A stretch of DNA of 36,854 bases from Actinomycetota bacterium. GTDB lineage: Bacteria > Actinomycetota > Humimicrobiia > Humimicrobiales > Humimicrobiaceae. The stretch is taken from the NCBI GenBank assembly GCA_018400395.1, contig JAGYMN010000003.1, forward strand, positions 1-36,854, in the 5' to 3' direction. Below the pieces are notes generated by a model, which did not search any database, was not told where the DNA came from, and was given only the letters and a program-made list of their open reading frames with translations. Of the stretch, positions 1 through 8,949 are shown piece by piece; positions within the stretch are counted from its first letter, which is position 1; every line of letters starts with the position of its first letter. A program made the translations under genes and the position numbers.

Positions 1-272
1 CCGATGCCTTCGTGCGGAACGGCGGTGTAGCTCCTGGCGCAGCTGCGGCCGAAGAGGAAAAAACTGAATTTGATGTGGAGCTTAAATCACCCGGGCAGAA
101 GAAGATCGAGGTAATAAAAGCTGTACGCCAGATTACCAGTCTGGGTTTAAAGGAAGCAAAAGAAGTTGTAGACAAAGCTCCTAATATTGTTAAAGAAAAA
201 GTATCAAGGGAAGAAGCAGATAAAATAAAGAAGCAGCTCGAAGATGCAGGAGCCGAAGTCGAAATAAAATAG
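1..272 (+). CDS. rplL: Ribosomal protein L7/L12, 5'-truncated by the window edge
   Basis: This is the C-terminal part of L7/L12, the multicopy stalk protein of the 50S subunit that recruits translation GTPases. The Ala/Gly/Glu-rich hinge is followed by the complete globular domain, from KTEFDVEL through GLKEAKEVVDKAP to a C-terminal EVEIK, the usual family ending. The N-terminal dimerisation domain lies outside the window. The reading frame is open from base 3, so the apparent GTG at base 12 is not a real start. The first codons (DAFVRNGGVAPG) are odd for an L12 hinge and may reflect a contig-edge artefact. It precedes rpoB, as in the usual rplJL-rpoBC order. Confidence 0.93.
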   Translation, partial: DAFVRNGGVAPGAAAAEEEKTEFDVELKSPGQKKIEVIKAVRQITSLGLKEAKEVVDKAPNIVKEKVSREEADKIKKQLEDAGAEVEIK

Positions 273-292
273 ACATATAACAGTAATAATAT

Positions 293-328
293 ATATAAAG
301 GCATAGCAAGAATGCTATGCCTTTATAT
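293..328 (+). terminator. Strong hairpin between rplL and rpoB (terminator, attenuator or processing site)
   Basis: Bases 293-308 and 313-328 form a perfect 16-bp stem with a 4-base loop (AGAA). The right arm ends in CTTTATAT and is not followed by a clean T-run, so a textbook intrinsic terminator is not certain. In E. coli the same intergenic position holds a partial attenuator and an RNase III site, and a similar role in lowering rpoBC relative to rplL is plausible here. A candidate promoter lies about 60 bases downstream. Confidence 0.6.
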
Positions 329-386
329 CATATATAGAGCAAAAAATATTTTTGTTGATTTATAAATATCCACAGATAAAAAGTAT

Positions 387-414
387 TTGACACGGACTTA
401 TAATTTGATAAACT
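387..414 (+). promoter_or_regulatory. Candidate sigma-70-type promoter for rpoBC
   Basis: A perfect TTGACA at 387-392, a 16-base spacer and TAAACT at 409-414, preceded by TGA (extended -10 style). Transcription would start near 421 and leave a leader of about 150 bases before rpoB. A TATAAT at 399-404 also exists but has no matching -35. The rest of the 273-572 spacer is AT-rich; I see only a weak TTTAC/GTAAA stem (482-496) in it and no gene. Confidence 0.5.
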
Positions 415-572
415 AGTAGTTTGTCAGTTTTTCGATAATTTTAATGCTTTTAATATTTAATGGGTTACATTATATAGTATATTTACTACCTGTAAAAGTT
501 TTTATTTAAAATTATTGATCCCAATTAACACTACAATACTACTTAGGAATGAACAAAGAGGAGATTAGCTTA

Positions 573-3500
573 ATGCAAAAAACAAACAAATTCCAGAGAT
601 ATAATTTCGGTAAAATTCCAAAGATAATGGAAATGCCGCATCTTCTTGATATTCAGAGAGAATCTTTCCAGTGGTTTCTGGACGAAGGACTTATGGAAGC
701 TCTTAAGGATATTTCTCCAATAGAAGACTTTACGGGGGATAAGGCATTGGAATTTGTGGACTACAGCTTTGATGAGGATGTAGCAACCCCGGATGTCTGC
801 AAATTGCAGGATATGTCTTACACCGCACCTTTAAAGGTACTTTCAAGATTTATAAATAAGGATACAGGCGAGATAAAAGAAACGGAAGTTTTTATGGGTG
901 ATATACCCATGATGACCAGTAAAGGGACTTTTATAATCAATGGTACGGAAAGGGTGGTAGTATCACAGCTGGTGCGTTCACCCGGTGTCTATTATGATGC
1001 AGACATAGATAAAAAAACTGAACGCGATATATTTATGTGCAAAGTAATACCGACACGCGGTTCGTGGATAGAAATTGAGACAGATAAAAAAAATATTGCA
1101 TATGTAAGAATAGACAGGAGAAGAAAATTTCTCCTCACCATTTTTCTTAAAGCACTGGGTTTTGGCAATAATGAAGATTTGCTGGAGCTTTTTGGTCCCT
1201 TTGACAGGGAAAATTGTATAAAGAATACTCTTGACAGGGACCTGACAGAAACAGAGGAAGAAGCATTGATAGAGATATATAAGAAGCTAAGGCCGGGCGA
1301 GCCGCCAACTGTTGAAAGTGCCAGGAATCTTATTAATTCTCTTTTCTTTAATTCCAAGAGATATGACCTGGGCAAAGTCGGAAGATATAAGATAAACCAG
1401 AAGATTATGGAAGAGCTGGATGAGGGACTGTCAGGAAAACTTTCCGCTATAGATAAAAAGATGGACATAAATCAGGAAGAAAAATACATACTCAACAGTA
1501 AGGATATTTTCCTTATAATCAAATATCTGGTTCAGCTGATGGCTGGAATAGGAGAAGTTGACGATATAGACCACTTCGGAAACAGGAGGATAAGAAATAT
1601 AGGAGAACTGGTACAGAATCAGGTGCGCATAGGTCTTTCCAGGATGGAAAGGGTTGTTAAGGAAAGGATGACAACCCAGGATATTGATATGATAACACCT
1701 AAATCACTGATAAATATCAGGCCGCTGGTTGCAAGTCTTAAGGAATTCTTTGGCAGCGGGCAGCTTTCACAATTTCTTGACCAGACCAATCCTCTTGCAG
1801 AAATAACCCATAAAAGAAGACTTTCTGCCCTTGGACCCGGCGGTCTTTCAAGGGAAAGGGCAGGATTCGAAGTCAGGGATGTTCATTCTTCGCACTACGG
1901 CAGGATGTGTCCTATAGAGACCCCCGAGGGGCCAAATATTGGATTAATAGGATCTCTTGCCACATATGCCACTCTTAATGAGTACGGTTTTATAGAAACA
2001 CCATTCCGTAAGGTTGTAAACGGTGTTGTTACAGATAATATTGAATATCTATCAGCAGACAGGGAAGAAGATTATGTAATTGCACAGGCAACGGAAGAAA
2101 TAGATTCGAAAGGCAGATTTACAAAAGAGAAAGTAATGGCAAAACATGGAGATGATATTATCATTGACAGTCCTGACATGATAGATTATATGGACGTTTC
2201 GCCAAGGCAGATATTCAGTGCCGCAGCTTCCCTTATACCTTTTCTGGATCACGATGATGCAAACAGGGCACTTATGGGTTCAAATATGCAGAGACAGGCA
2301 GTTCCACTGATAGATCCTGAGCCGCCTCTGGTAGGGACCGGGATGGAAAAGGAGATTGCGAGGGACAGCGGTGCCATTATTCTTGCAAGGGATGAAGGTA
2401 TTGTAAAAGAGGTAGACGGCAATAGTATACTAATAGATTACTCAAGGAAAAAGGATGCCGTTCATGAACTTTATAAATTTAAAAGGTCAAATCAGGGTAC
2501 ATGTATCAACCAGAGGCCTCTTGTCAGAGAAGGTGACAGAGTGGAACGGGGACAGGTAATTGCAGATGGACCCGCCACCAGCTCAGGCGAACTGGCACTT
2601 GGTAAAAATCTCAGGGTAGCTTTTATGTCGTGGGAAGGGTATAACTATGAAGATGCCATAGTAATATCTGAGAGGTTAGTAAAGGAAGACGTGCTGTCTT
2701 CAATACATATCTCAAAGCAGGAAGTGGAAGCCAGAACCACAAAGCTTGGTAATGAAGAGATCACCAGGGATATACCGAATGTTGGTGATGAGATACTAAT
2801 GAATCTGGATGAGAGGGGAATAATAAGGATAGGAGCCGAGGTAAAGCCGGGAGATGTGCTGGTTGGTAAAATCACCCCAAAGGGAGAGACGGAGCTAACG
2901 GCAGAAGAAAAGCTTCTCAGGGCGATTTTTGGAGAGAAGGCACGGGAAGTAAGAGACAGTTCTTTAAAGGTACCACATGGAGAAGGTGGAAAAGTAGTAG
3001 ATGTACAGTTATTTTCACGCAAGCAGGGACATGATCTCCCTCCGGGAGTAAATGAGCTTGTCAGGGTATTTATTGCAGAAAAAAGAAAGATCTCCATTGG
3101 AGACAAGCTTGCAGGAAGGCATGGCAATAAAGGTGTTATATCTGTAATACTTCCCGAAGAAGATATGCCTTATACTGAGGATGGAGAACCAATAGATATA
3201 ATATTCAACCCCCTGGGGGTGCCGTCAAGAATGAACGTGGGCCAGGTTCTGGAAGCTCACCTGGGTCTTGCTGCAAAGAAGGGATGGGATACAGAAGAAA
3301 GGGCAGAAGATGGTTATGTATATGTTGCAACCCCTATATTTGAAGGAGCGGGAGAAGATGATATAAAAAGACTTCTAAAGAAGGTAGGGGAAAATGAAAG
3401 TGGGAAGACGGTATTGTATGACGGTAGAAGCGGCACAAAACTGGCAGATGATATTACCGTAGGATATGCATATGTATTAAAACTGCTTCATCTGGTGGAT

Positions 3501-4115
3501 GATAAGATACATGCCCGATCAACAGGACCTTATTCTCTTGTTACCCAGCAGCCGCTTGGAGGAAAGGCACAATTCGGGGGCCAGAGGTTTGGAGAAATGG
3601 AAGTATGGGCACTCGAGGCTTATGGAGCAGCACATGCTCTTCAGGAAATGCTGACCATAAAGTCAGATGATGTTACTGGAAGAGTCAAGACATACGAGGC
3701 AGTGGTAAAAGGAGAGAACATAGCCAGGCCGGGCATACCCGAATCTTTCAAGGTACTTATAAAGGAGATGCAGAGTCTGGGCCTGGATGTGGAAGTTCTT
3801 TCAGAAGAAGGCAGGAAGGTAAGGGTTTCCGGGTCAGAGGATGAGATAATGAAAACAGTGGAAGAGCTCGGGATAAATCTTGAAGGTCACGGGAAACCTA
3901 TTGATGATGGCGCGGAAGTAGTTAAAAAGCAGGAAGGCGGTAAAGAACAGGAGGAAGAAAAAGAAACCGCCGGGACAGGCGGCAATTTCAGACCTGAAGA
4001 AAATGAGAAGGAGAAAACTGCACCCGAACTTACTGACGAGGAAAAGGAATTAAAGAAACAGATAGAATCAGTAAAAAATAAAAAAGAAAAAGACGGGATT
4101 AAGACAAAAAAATAA
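573..4115 (+). CDS. rpoB: DNA-directed RNA polymerase subunit beta
   Basis: Catalytic beta subunit of RNA polymerase, 1180 aa from this start. The ATG at 573 is preferred over the in-frame ATG at 549 because AGAGGAG lies 9 bases ahead of it and the protein then begins close to the family's usual N-terminus. The rifampicin region (about residues 392-423) keeps Q400, D403, H413, R416 and S418, the residues usually altered in resistance, so a rifampicin-sensitive type is expected. The core runs through GPNIGLIGSL, GDKLAGRHGNKGV and the C-terminal clamp/switch region GGKAQFGGQRFGEMEVWALEAYGA. After the conserved end (about residue 1080) comes a charged Lys/Glu-rich tail of roughly 80-100 residues. 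It is followed by rpoC after 27 bases. Confidence 0.98.
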   Translation: MQKTNKFQRYNFGKIPKIMEMPHLLDIQRESFQWFLDEGLMEALKDISPIEDFTGDKALEFVDYSFDEDVATPDVCKLQDMSYTAPLKVLSRFINKDTGEIKETEVFMGDIPMMTSKGTFIINGTERVVVSQLVRSPGVYYDADIDKKTERDIFMCKVIPTRGSWIEIETDKKNIAYVRIDRRRKFLLTIFLKALGFGNNEDLLELFGPFDRENCIKNTLDRDLTETEEEALIEIYKKLRPGEPPTVESARNLINSLFFNSKRYDLGKVGRYKINQKIMEELDEGLSGKLSAIDKKMDINQEEKYILNSKDIFLIIKYLVQLMAGIGEVDDIDHFGNRRIRNIGELVQNQVRIGLSRMERVVKERMTTQDIDMITPKSLINIRPLVASLKEFFGSGQLSQFLDQTNPLAEITHKRRLSALGPGGLSRERAGFEVRDVHSSHYGRMCPIETPEGPNIGLIGSLATYATLNEYGFIETPFRKVVNGVVTDNIEYLSADREEDYVIAQATEEIDSKGRFTKEKVMAKHGDDIIIDSPDMIDYMDVSPRQIFSAAASLIPFLDHDDANRALMGSNMQRQAVPLIDPEPPLVGTGMEKEIARDSGAIILARDEGIVKEVDGNSILIDYSRKKDAVHELYKFKRSNQGTCINQRPLVREGDRVERGQVIADGPATSSGELALGKNLRVAFMSWEGYNYEDAIVISERLVKEDVLSSIHISKQEVEARTTKLGNEEITRDIPNVGDEILMNLDERGIIRIGAEVKPGDVLVGKITPKGETELTAEEKLLRAIFGEKAREVRDSSLKVPHGEGGKVVDVQLFSRKQGHDLPPGVNELVRVFIAEKRKISIGDKLAGRHGNKGVISVILPEEDMPYTEDGEPIDIIFNPLGVPSRMNVGQVLEAHLGLAAKKGWDTEERAEDGYVYVATPIFEGAGEDDIKRLLKKVGENESGKTVLYDGRSGTKLADDITVGYAYVLKLLHLVDDKIHARSTGPYSLVTQQPLGGKAQFGGQRFGEMEVWALEAYGAAHALQEMLTIKSDDVTGRVKTYEAVVKGENIARPGIPESFKVLIKEMQSLGLDVEVLSEEGRKVRVSGSEDEIMKTVEELGINLEGHGKPIDDGAEVVKKQEGGKEQEEEKETAGTGGNFRPEENEKEKTAPELTDEEKELKKQIESVKNKKEKDGIKTKK

Positions 4116-4142
4116 ATTTTATATTTTGAAAGGCTTTATTAA

Positions 4143-7100
4143 ATGGTAATTAATTTAGATGTCAGCAATTTTGATGCAATAAGGATCGGCCTTGCATCAA
4201 CAGAAAAGATTAGATCCTGGTCCAGGGGTGAAGTAAAGAAACCGGAGACAATAAATTACAGGACACTTAAACCGGAAAAGGACGGACTTTTCTGTGAGAG
4301 GATTTTTGGACCTACAAAAGACTGGGAATGCTATTGCGGTAAATATAAGAGAGTAAGGTTTAAGGGGATCATATGTGAAAGGTGCGGCGTGGAAGTTACC
4401 CGCGCAAGTGTTAGAAGGGAAAGAATGGGGCATATAGAGCTTGCAAGTCCTGTATCACATATATGGTTTTTTAAAGGAGTACCTTCCAGGATGGGTTATA
4501 TTCTGGATATAAGTCCCAAAGATCTGGAAAAGGTACTTTATTTCGATTCATATATAATTACCTCTGTTGACCGGGATAAGATTAAAGCAGAAGATGATAA
4601 AATACAAAAAATTGAAAAAGAAACACTGGAGAAGGCAAAAGAGCTTCACGAACTGAGGATTGATGATATTAAAGCAAGTAAGGACGAGATCCTGGAGGCA
4701 AAAGAAGAAATAGATGAACAGGATCTGGTTATGGAAGATACAGATGACCCCGATGATGATACGGAGGATATTGAAGACAGCGAAGATTATGTGGCAGAAG
4801 AAGATGATAGTGATGATGCTGATGATGACGATGATAAAGATGATGATGCGGTCATCTCTGCTTTTGAAAAGAGAAGATCCGAGAGAGTAAAGATTATCAA
4901 GGAAACTGAGAAGATGCTCGAAGAAGAGGAAGAGATCTATCTTGAGGAAGCGGATCTTATAAAAAGATCTATTACTTTCTTTTCCAATATAGAAGAAAAA
5001 ATGCTTGTCTCCGACGAAGCTCTGTTTAAGAAGATGAACTCCATGTTCGGGAGTTATTTTAAAGGAGGCATGGGAGCAGAGGCAATAAGGGAACTGCTTA
5101 AGGATATTGATTGTGAGAAGGAAGCTGAAATACTTAAGGCTGTCATAAAGAAGTCCAAAGGCCAGAAGAGGAGCAAGAGCATCAAGAGGCTTAAGATAAT
5201 ATCATCTTTTATAAATTCAGGGAACAAACCTGAATATATGATACTTGAAGTGCTTCCGGTAATACCACCGGATTTAAGACCAATGGTCCAGCTTGATGGC
5301 GGCCGGTTTGCGACTTCGGACCTCAATGACCTTTATAGAAGGGTTATTAACAGAAATAACAGGTTGAAAAAACTTCTTGAGCTGGATGCTCCGGAAATAA
5401 TAATAAATAATGAGAAGAGGATGCTCCAGGAAGCCGTTGATGCCCTTTTTGATAATGGGAGGAGAGGTCGCGCAGTAGTAGGTGCGGGAAACCGTCCCCT
5501 GAAATCCTTAAGCGACATGCTTAAGGGGAAACAGGGAAGATTCAGACAAAATCTTCTCGGTAAAAGAGTTGATTACTCAGGAAGGTCCGTAATAGTTGTA
5601 AACCCCTATCTTAAACTTGGTCAGTGCGGGTTGCCAAAAAAGATGGCTCTTGAACTTTTTAAGCCATTTGTCATGAAAAGGCTTGTAGATGAGGGCTATG
5701 GCCAGAATATTAAAAGCGCCAGGACGATGGTTGAAAGAGAAAGTAACGAGGTATGGGATATACTTGAGGAAGTAATCAGGAACCATCCGGTGTTGTTAAA
5801 CAGGGCGCCGACGCTTCATCGCCTGGGGATACAGGCTTTTATGCCGATACTGGTAGAGGGTAAGGCGATACAGATACATCCTATGGTATGCCCCGCGTTT
5901 AATGCCGACTTTGATGGTGACCAGATGGCGGTGCATGTACCACTATCTGATGAGGCAAAAGCTGAAGCAATGATACTTATGCTTTCTGCCAATAATATAC
6001 TTTCACCGGCAAGCGGTAAACCCATAGTTATCCCCTCCCAGGATATAATACTGGGTATATATTACCTGACTTCGGAAAGAGAGAGGGAAGGCGGAAAAGA
6101 AAAATATTACAATAAACCAGAAGATGCAATACAGGCATATAATTATAACCTTATAACACTCCATTCCCTCATAAATGTAAAAATTGGAGACAGGGTAATA
6201 AAGACCACTGTAGGAAGAATCATATTCAACCAGGCTCTTCCGGAGAAGTACAGGTTTGTGAATAAGGAAGTGTCTAAAAAAGAGCTTATATCAATAATAG
6301 TGGACTGCATTGATAAATTTCCTCAGTCCCAGATAATAGATATACTCGATTCCGTAAAAGCTATAGGATTTGAATATTCGACAAAATCGGGTCTTACAAT
6401 TGGTATTGATGATATAAGCATACCCGGAGAAAAATACAATATACTGGGTAAGGTTGAAAAGAAAATCGAAGCCATAGAAGACTATTTCAAACAGGGCCTT
6501 ATTACAGATTTTGAAAGGCATCAGAGGACAATACAGACATGGTCCCAGGCCAATGAGGATGTAGCAGTCGCCATGGAGAAAAATTTTGATAAATTCAACC
6601 CGGTTTACATGATGGCGACATCCGGTGCAAGAGGTAATATTAAGCAGCTCAGGCAGCTTGCGGGTATGAGAGGTCTTGTTGCAAATGCAAGAGGAGATAT
6701 AATTGACAGTCCCATAAAGTCAAATTTCAGGGAAGGATTAAATATACTTGAATACTTTATCTCGACTCATGGAGCAAGGCAGGGCCTTGCAGATACTGCA
6801 CTGAGGACAGCGGATTCCGGATATCTAACCAGGAGGCTTGTGGATGTAGCACAGGATACCATGGTTACTGTAGAAGACTGCGGCACCGAAGATGGAATAT
6901 ACCTGTATGTGCTGACACTGGAAGGAGAGCCCAATACAAATCTTATAGGCAGGATATGCATCGAGGATGTAAAGAACCAGGTCAATAATAAAATTATAAT
7001 AAAGACAGGCGAAGAAATCCTTGAAAAGCATCTTCAGAAATTTATTCATTCCAACATAGAAAGGGTCAAGGTCAGGTCTGTAATGACATGCAAAGCAGAG

Positions 7101-8402
7101 TCGGGTGTCTGCCAGAAATGTTACGGCAGGGATCTGGCTTCCGGTAAAATGGTTGAAATTGGCGAAGCGGTAGGGACTATTGCAGCGCAGTCAATAGGGG
7201 AACCGGGGACGCAGCTTACTATGCGTACATTCCATACAGGTGGAGTAGCATCAACTGTTATTCAGAGATTGATAAAGTCTCCTGTGACAGGAAAGCTTGT
7301 GTTCAGCAGGCAGCTCCTAAAAGATCTGGGTCTCAAAAAGGCAGACTTTAAAGAAGATGAAGAGACCGATGAGTTAATGGAAATAAATATCGAACATATA
7401 CCGCATAAACTGGTTTTCCAGGTAAAGATGGAGAATGGCGATATAGTCGATGTGATAATTCCTAAAGGTGAGATACTGCAGCTTAACAAGAGTATAAATG
7501 TTGATGGAGGCGAGACTTTTGCCAAACTTATATTAACGGCAAAAAGAAAGACCCATGTCCACAAGCATGAAAAAACTTTCGAAGGTATTGATATAACCAG
7601 TGGTCTTCCGAGGGTTGTAGAACTTTTTGAAGCCAGAAAGCCCAAGGAGCATTCATTTATAGCAGATATCTCGGGCAGGTTAGAGATACAGGATATAGAT
7701 ACAAGATTCAGGATGCTGACAATAAAGAGCAAGGATGGTAAACAGGAGAAGTCATATCAGGTACCCACAAGAGCAAAGCTAACATTAAGCGACGGTGACG
7801 AGGTCATTGCCGGGGACCAGCTAACGGAAGGGCCAAGAAATCCCCATGATATCCTGAGGATAAAAGGTATAAAGGACTGCCAGCAGTATCTTGTAAAAGA
7901 AGTGCAGAATGTATATAAATCACAGGGTGTTGATATTAATGATAAACATATTGAAGTTATTGTAAAGCAGATGTTGAAGAAAGTGACCATTATTGATCCC
8001 GGCGATAGCGAGTTTCTGCCGGGTCAGCTGGTTGACAGGCTGCAGTTCAATGAGGTAAATAATGAGCTTATTTCTAATATGAAAAAAGCTGCAACGGCTG
8101 CCCAGAACCTTATGGGTATAACAAAAGCGTCTCTTGCAACAGATAGCTTTCTTTCTGCTGCTTCGTTCCAGGAGACAACAAGGGTGCTGACTGATGCTGC
8201 ACTTGAGAATAAAATAGACAGACTACACGGTCTGAAGGAAAATGTAATAATAGGCAAGGCAATACCTGCCGGAACCGGAATGGGCAGGTTCAGGGGTATT
8301 ACGCTTACATATCCGGGGTATAAGGAGGAAGAAAGGGACGAGATAGAGATACTGCAGGAAGCAGACGCGGATGATTCAGGTGAATTGGAAATAAATATAT
8401 AG
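4143..8402 (+). CDS. rpoC: DNA-directed RNA polymerase subunit beta'
   Basis: Largest RNA polymerase subunit, 1419 aa. Zinc site 1 is C63, C65, C78, C81. The active-site NADFDGDQM is at 587-595, with Mg-binding D589, D591 and D593. Zinc site 2 is C913, C983, C990, C993. Two insertions stand out. Residues about 150-285 hold a charged, probably coiled-coil insertion with an extremely Asp/Glu-rich core (about 197-239), placed between the N-terminal zinc domain and the conserved core where actinobacteria also carry an insertion. Residues about 1037-1149 interrupt the trigger loop between TFHTGGVA and ITSGLPR, the position of SI3 in E. coli. The C-terminus is conserved through LKENVIIGKAIPAGTG and ends in an acidic tail. 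The start has a modest SD (GAAAGG). Confidence 0.98.
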   Translation: MVINLDVSNFDAIRIGLASTEKIRSWSRGEVKKPETINYRTLKPEKDGLFCERIFGPTKDWECYCGKYKRVRFKGIICERCGVEVTRASVRRERMGHIELASPVSHIWFFKGVPSRMGYILDISPKDLEKVLYFDSYIITSVDRDKIKAEDDKIQKIEKETLEKAKELHELRIDDIKASKDEILEAKEEIDEQDLVMEDTDDPDDDTEDIEDSEDYVAEEDDSDDADDDDDKDDDAVISAFEKRRSERVKIIKETEKMLEEEEEIYLEEADLIKRSITFFSNIEEKMLVSDEALFKKMNSMFGSYFKGGMGAEAIRELLKDIDCEKEAEILKAVIKKSKGQKRSKSIKRLKIISSFINSGNKPEYMILEVLPVIPPDLRPMVQLDGGRFATSDLNDLYRRVINRNNRLKKLLELDAPEIIINNEKRMLQEAVDALFDNGRRGRAVVGAGNRPLKSLSDMLKGKQGRFRQNLLGKRVDYSGRSVIVVNPYLKLGQCGLPKKMALELFKPFVMKRLVDEGYGQNIKSARTMVERESNEVWDILEEVIRNHPVLLNRAPTLHRLGIQAFMPILVEGKAIQIHPMVCPAFNADFDGDQMAVHVPLSDEAKAEAMILMLSANNILSPASGKPIVIPSQDIILGIYYLTSEREREGGKEKYYNKPEDAIQAYNYNLITLHSLINVKIGDRVIKTTVGRIIFNQALPEKYRFVNKEVSKKELISIIVDCIDKFPQSQIIDILDSVKAIGFEYSTKSGLTIGIDDISIPGEKYNILGKVEKKIEAIEDYFKQGLITDFERHQRTIQTWSQANEDVAVAMEKNFDKFNPVYMMATSGARGNIKQLRQLAGMRGLVANARGDIIDSPIKSNFREGLNILEYFISTHGARQGLADTALRTADSGYLTRRLVDVAQDTMVTVEDCGTEDGIYLYVLTLEGEPNTNLIGRICIEDVKNQVNNKIIIKTGEEILEKHLQKFIHSNIERVKVRSVMTCKAESGVCQKCYGRDLASGKMVEIGEAVGTIAAQSIGEPGTQLTMRTFHTGGVASTVIQRLIKSPVTGKLVFSRQLLKDLGLKKADFKEDEETDELMEINIEHIPHKLVFQVKMENGDIVDVIIPKGEILQLNKSINVDGGETFAKLILTAKRKTHVHKHEKTFEGIDITSGLPRVVELFEARKPKEHSFIADISGRLEIQDIDTRFRMLTIKSKDGKQEKSYQVPTRAKLTLSDGDEVIAGDQLTEGPRNPHDILRIKGIKDCQQYLVKEVQNVYKSQGVDINDKHIEVIVKQMLKKVTIIDPGDSEFLPGQLVDRLQFNEVNNELISNMKKAATAAQNLMGITKASLATDSFLSAASFQETTRVLTDAALENKIDRLHGLKENVIIGKAIPAGTGMGRFRGITLTYPGYKEEERDEIEILQEADADDSGELEINI

Positions 8403-8445
8403 CATAAAAAGGCGATTTAATCAGGTTTTTTTAATCACTTTTTTA

Positions 8446-8474
8446 TTGACATTTTATATTGTAAGTGATAAATT
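8446..8474 (+). promoter_or_regulatory. Candidate promoter for the str genes (rpsL onward)
   Basis: A perfect TTGACA at 8446-8451, an optimal 17-base spacer and TAAATT at 8469-8474, preceded by TGA at 8466-8468 (extended -10). The predicted transcript starts near 8481, giving an rpsL leader of about 80 bases. Confidence 0.6.
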
Positions 8475-8489
8475 CTTTTTTCGTGTCTC

Positions 8490-8544
8490 AAAGATAGAAT
8501 TTATCTTTTATTCGATTTTGTTCAATATTTATTAATAAAATATT
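8490..8544 (+). promoter_or_regulatory. Weak hairpins in the rpsL leader
   Basis: Two AT-rich stems lie between the candidate promoter and the rpsL SD: 8490-8496 with 8502-8508 (7 bp, loop GAATT) and 8524-8530 with 8538-8544 (7 bp, 7-base loop). The leaders of str operons are often sites of S7 or S12 autoregulation, but I cannot match these stems to a known binding site. They may have no function. Confidence 0.25.
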
Positions 8545-8560
8545 ATAAAGGTGTGTTTTT

Positions 8561-8932
8561 ATGCCCACTATTAACCAGTTGGTGAGAAAAGGGAGAAAAA
8601 GGATAGTCAAGAAGAAGAAAACGCCTGCTCTTCAGGGGAATCCAATCAGGCGCGGCGTATGTATAAGGGTATATACTACGACTCCGAAAAAGCCTAATTC
8701 TGCATTGCGCAAGGTAGCGAGAGTCAGACTGACAAATGGGCAGGAAGTTACAGCCTATATACCGGGGATCGGCCATAACCTGCAGGAGCATTCAATTGTG
8801 CTGGTAAGAGGTGGAAGGGTCAAGGATATTCCGGGTGTAAGGTATAAGGTCATACGCGGTGCCCTTGATACTGCAGGGGTTGAAGATAGGAAATCCAGCA
8901 GATCGAGATACGGTGCCAAAAGACCTAAATAA
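8561..8932 (+). CDS. rpsL: 30S ribosomal protein S12
   Basis: S12, 123 aa, sits at the decoding centre of the 30S subunit and influences fidelity. It is full length for the family. The TTTPKKPNSALRKVARVRL loop has K43, and RGGRVKDIPGVRY has K88; these are the positions whose substitution gives streptomycin resistance, so this copy has the sensitive form. D89, the residue methylthiolated in many bacteria, is present. The SD is AAAGGTG, 7 bases before the ATG. It is first in the str group and is followed by rpsG after 17 bases. Confidence 0.98.
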   Translation: MPTINQLVRKGRKRIVKKKKTPALQGNPIRRGVCIRVYTTTPKKPNSALRKVARVRLTNGQEVTAYIPGIGHNLQEHSIVLVRGGRVKDIPGVRYKVIRGALDTAGVEDRKSSRSRYGAKRPK

Positions 8933-8949
8933 TATTTTAAGGAGATTTA

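Noticed and set aside
8403..8560. L7Ae-type ribosomal gene between rpoC and rpsL, as in Firmicutes
   Set aside because: The 158-base gap has no such frame; only a promoter and weak hairpins are seen.
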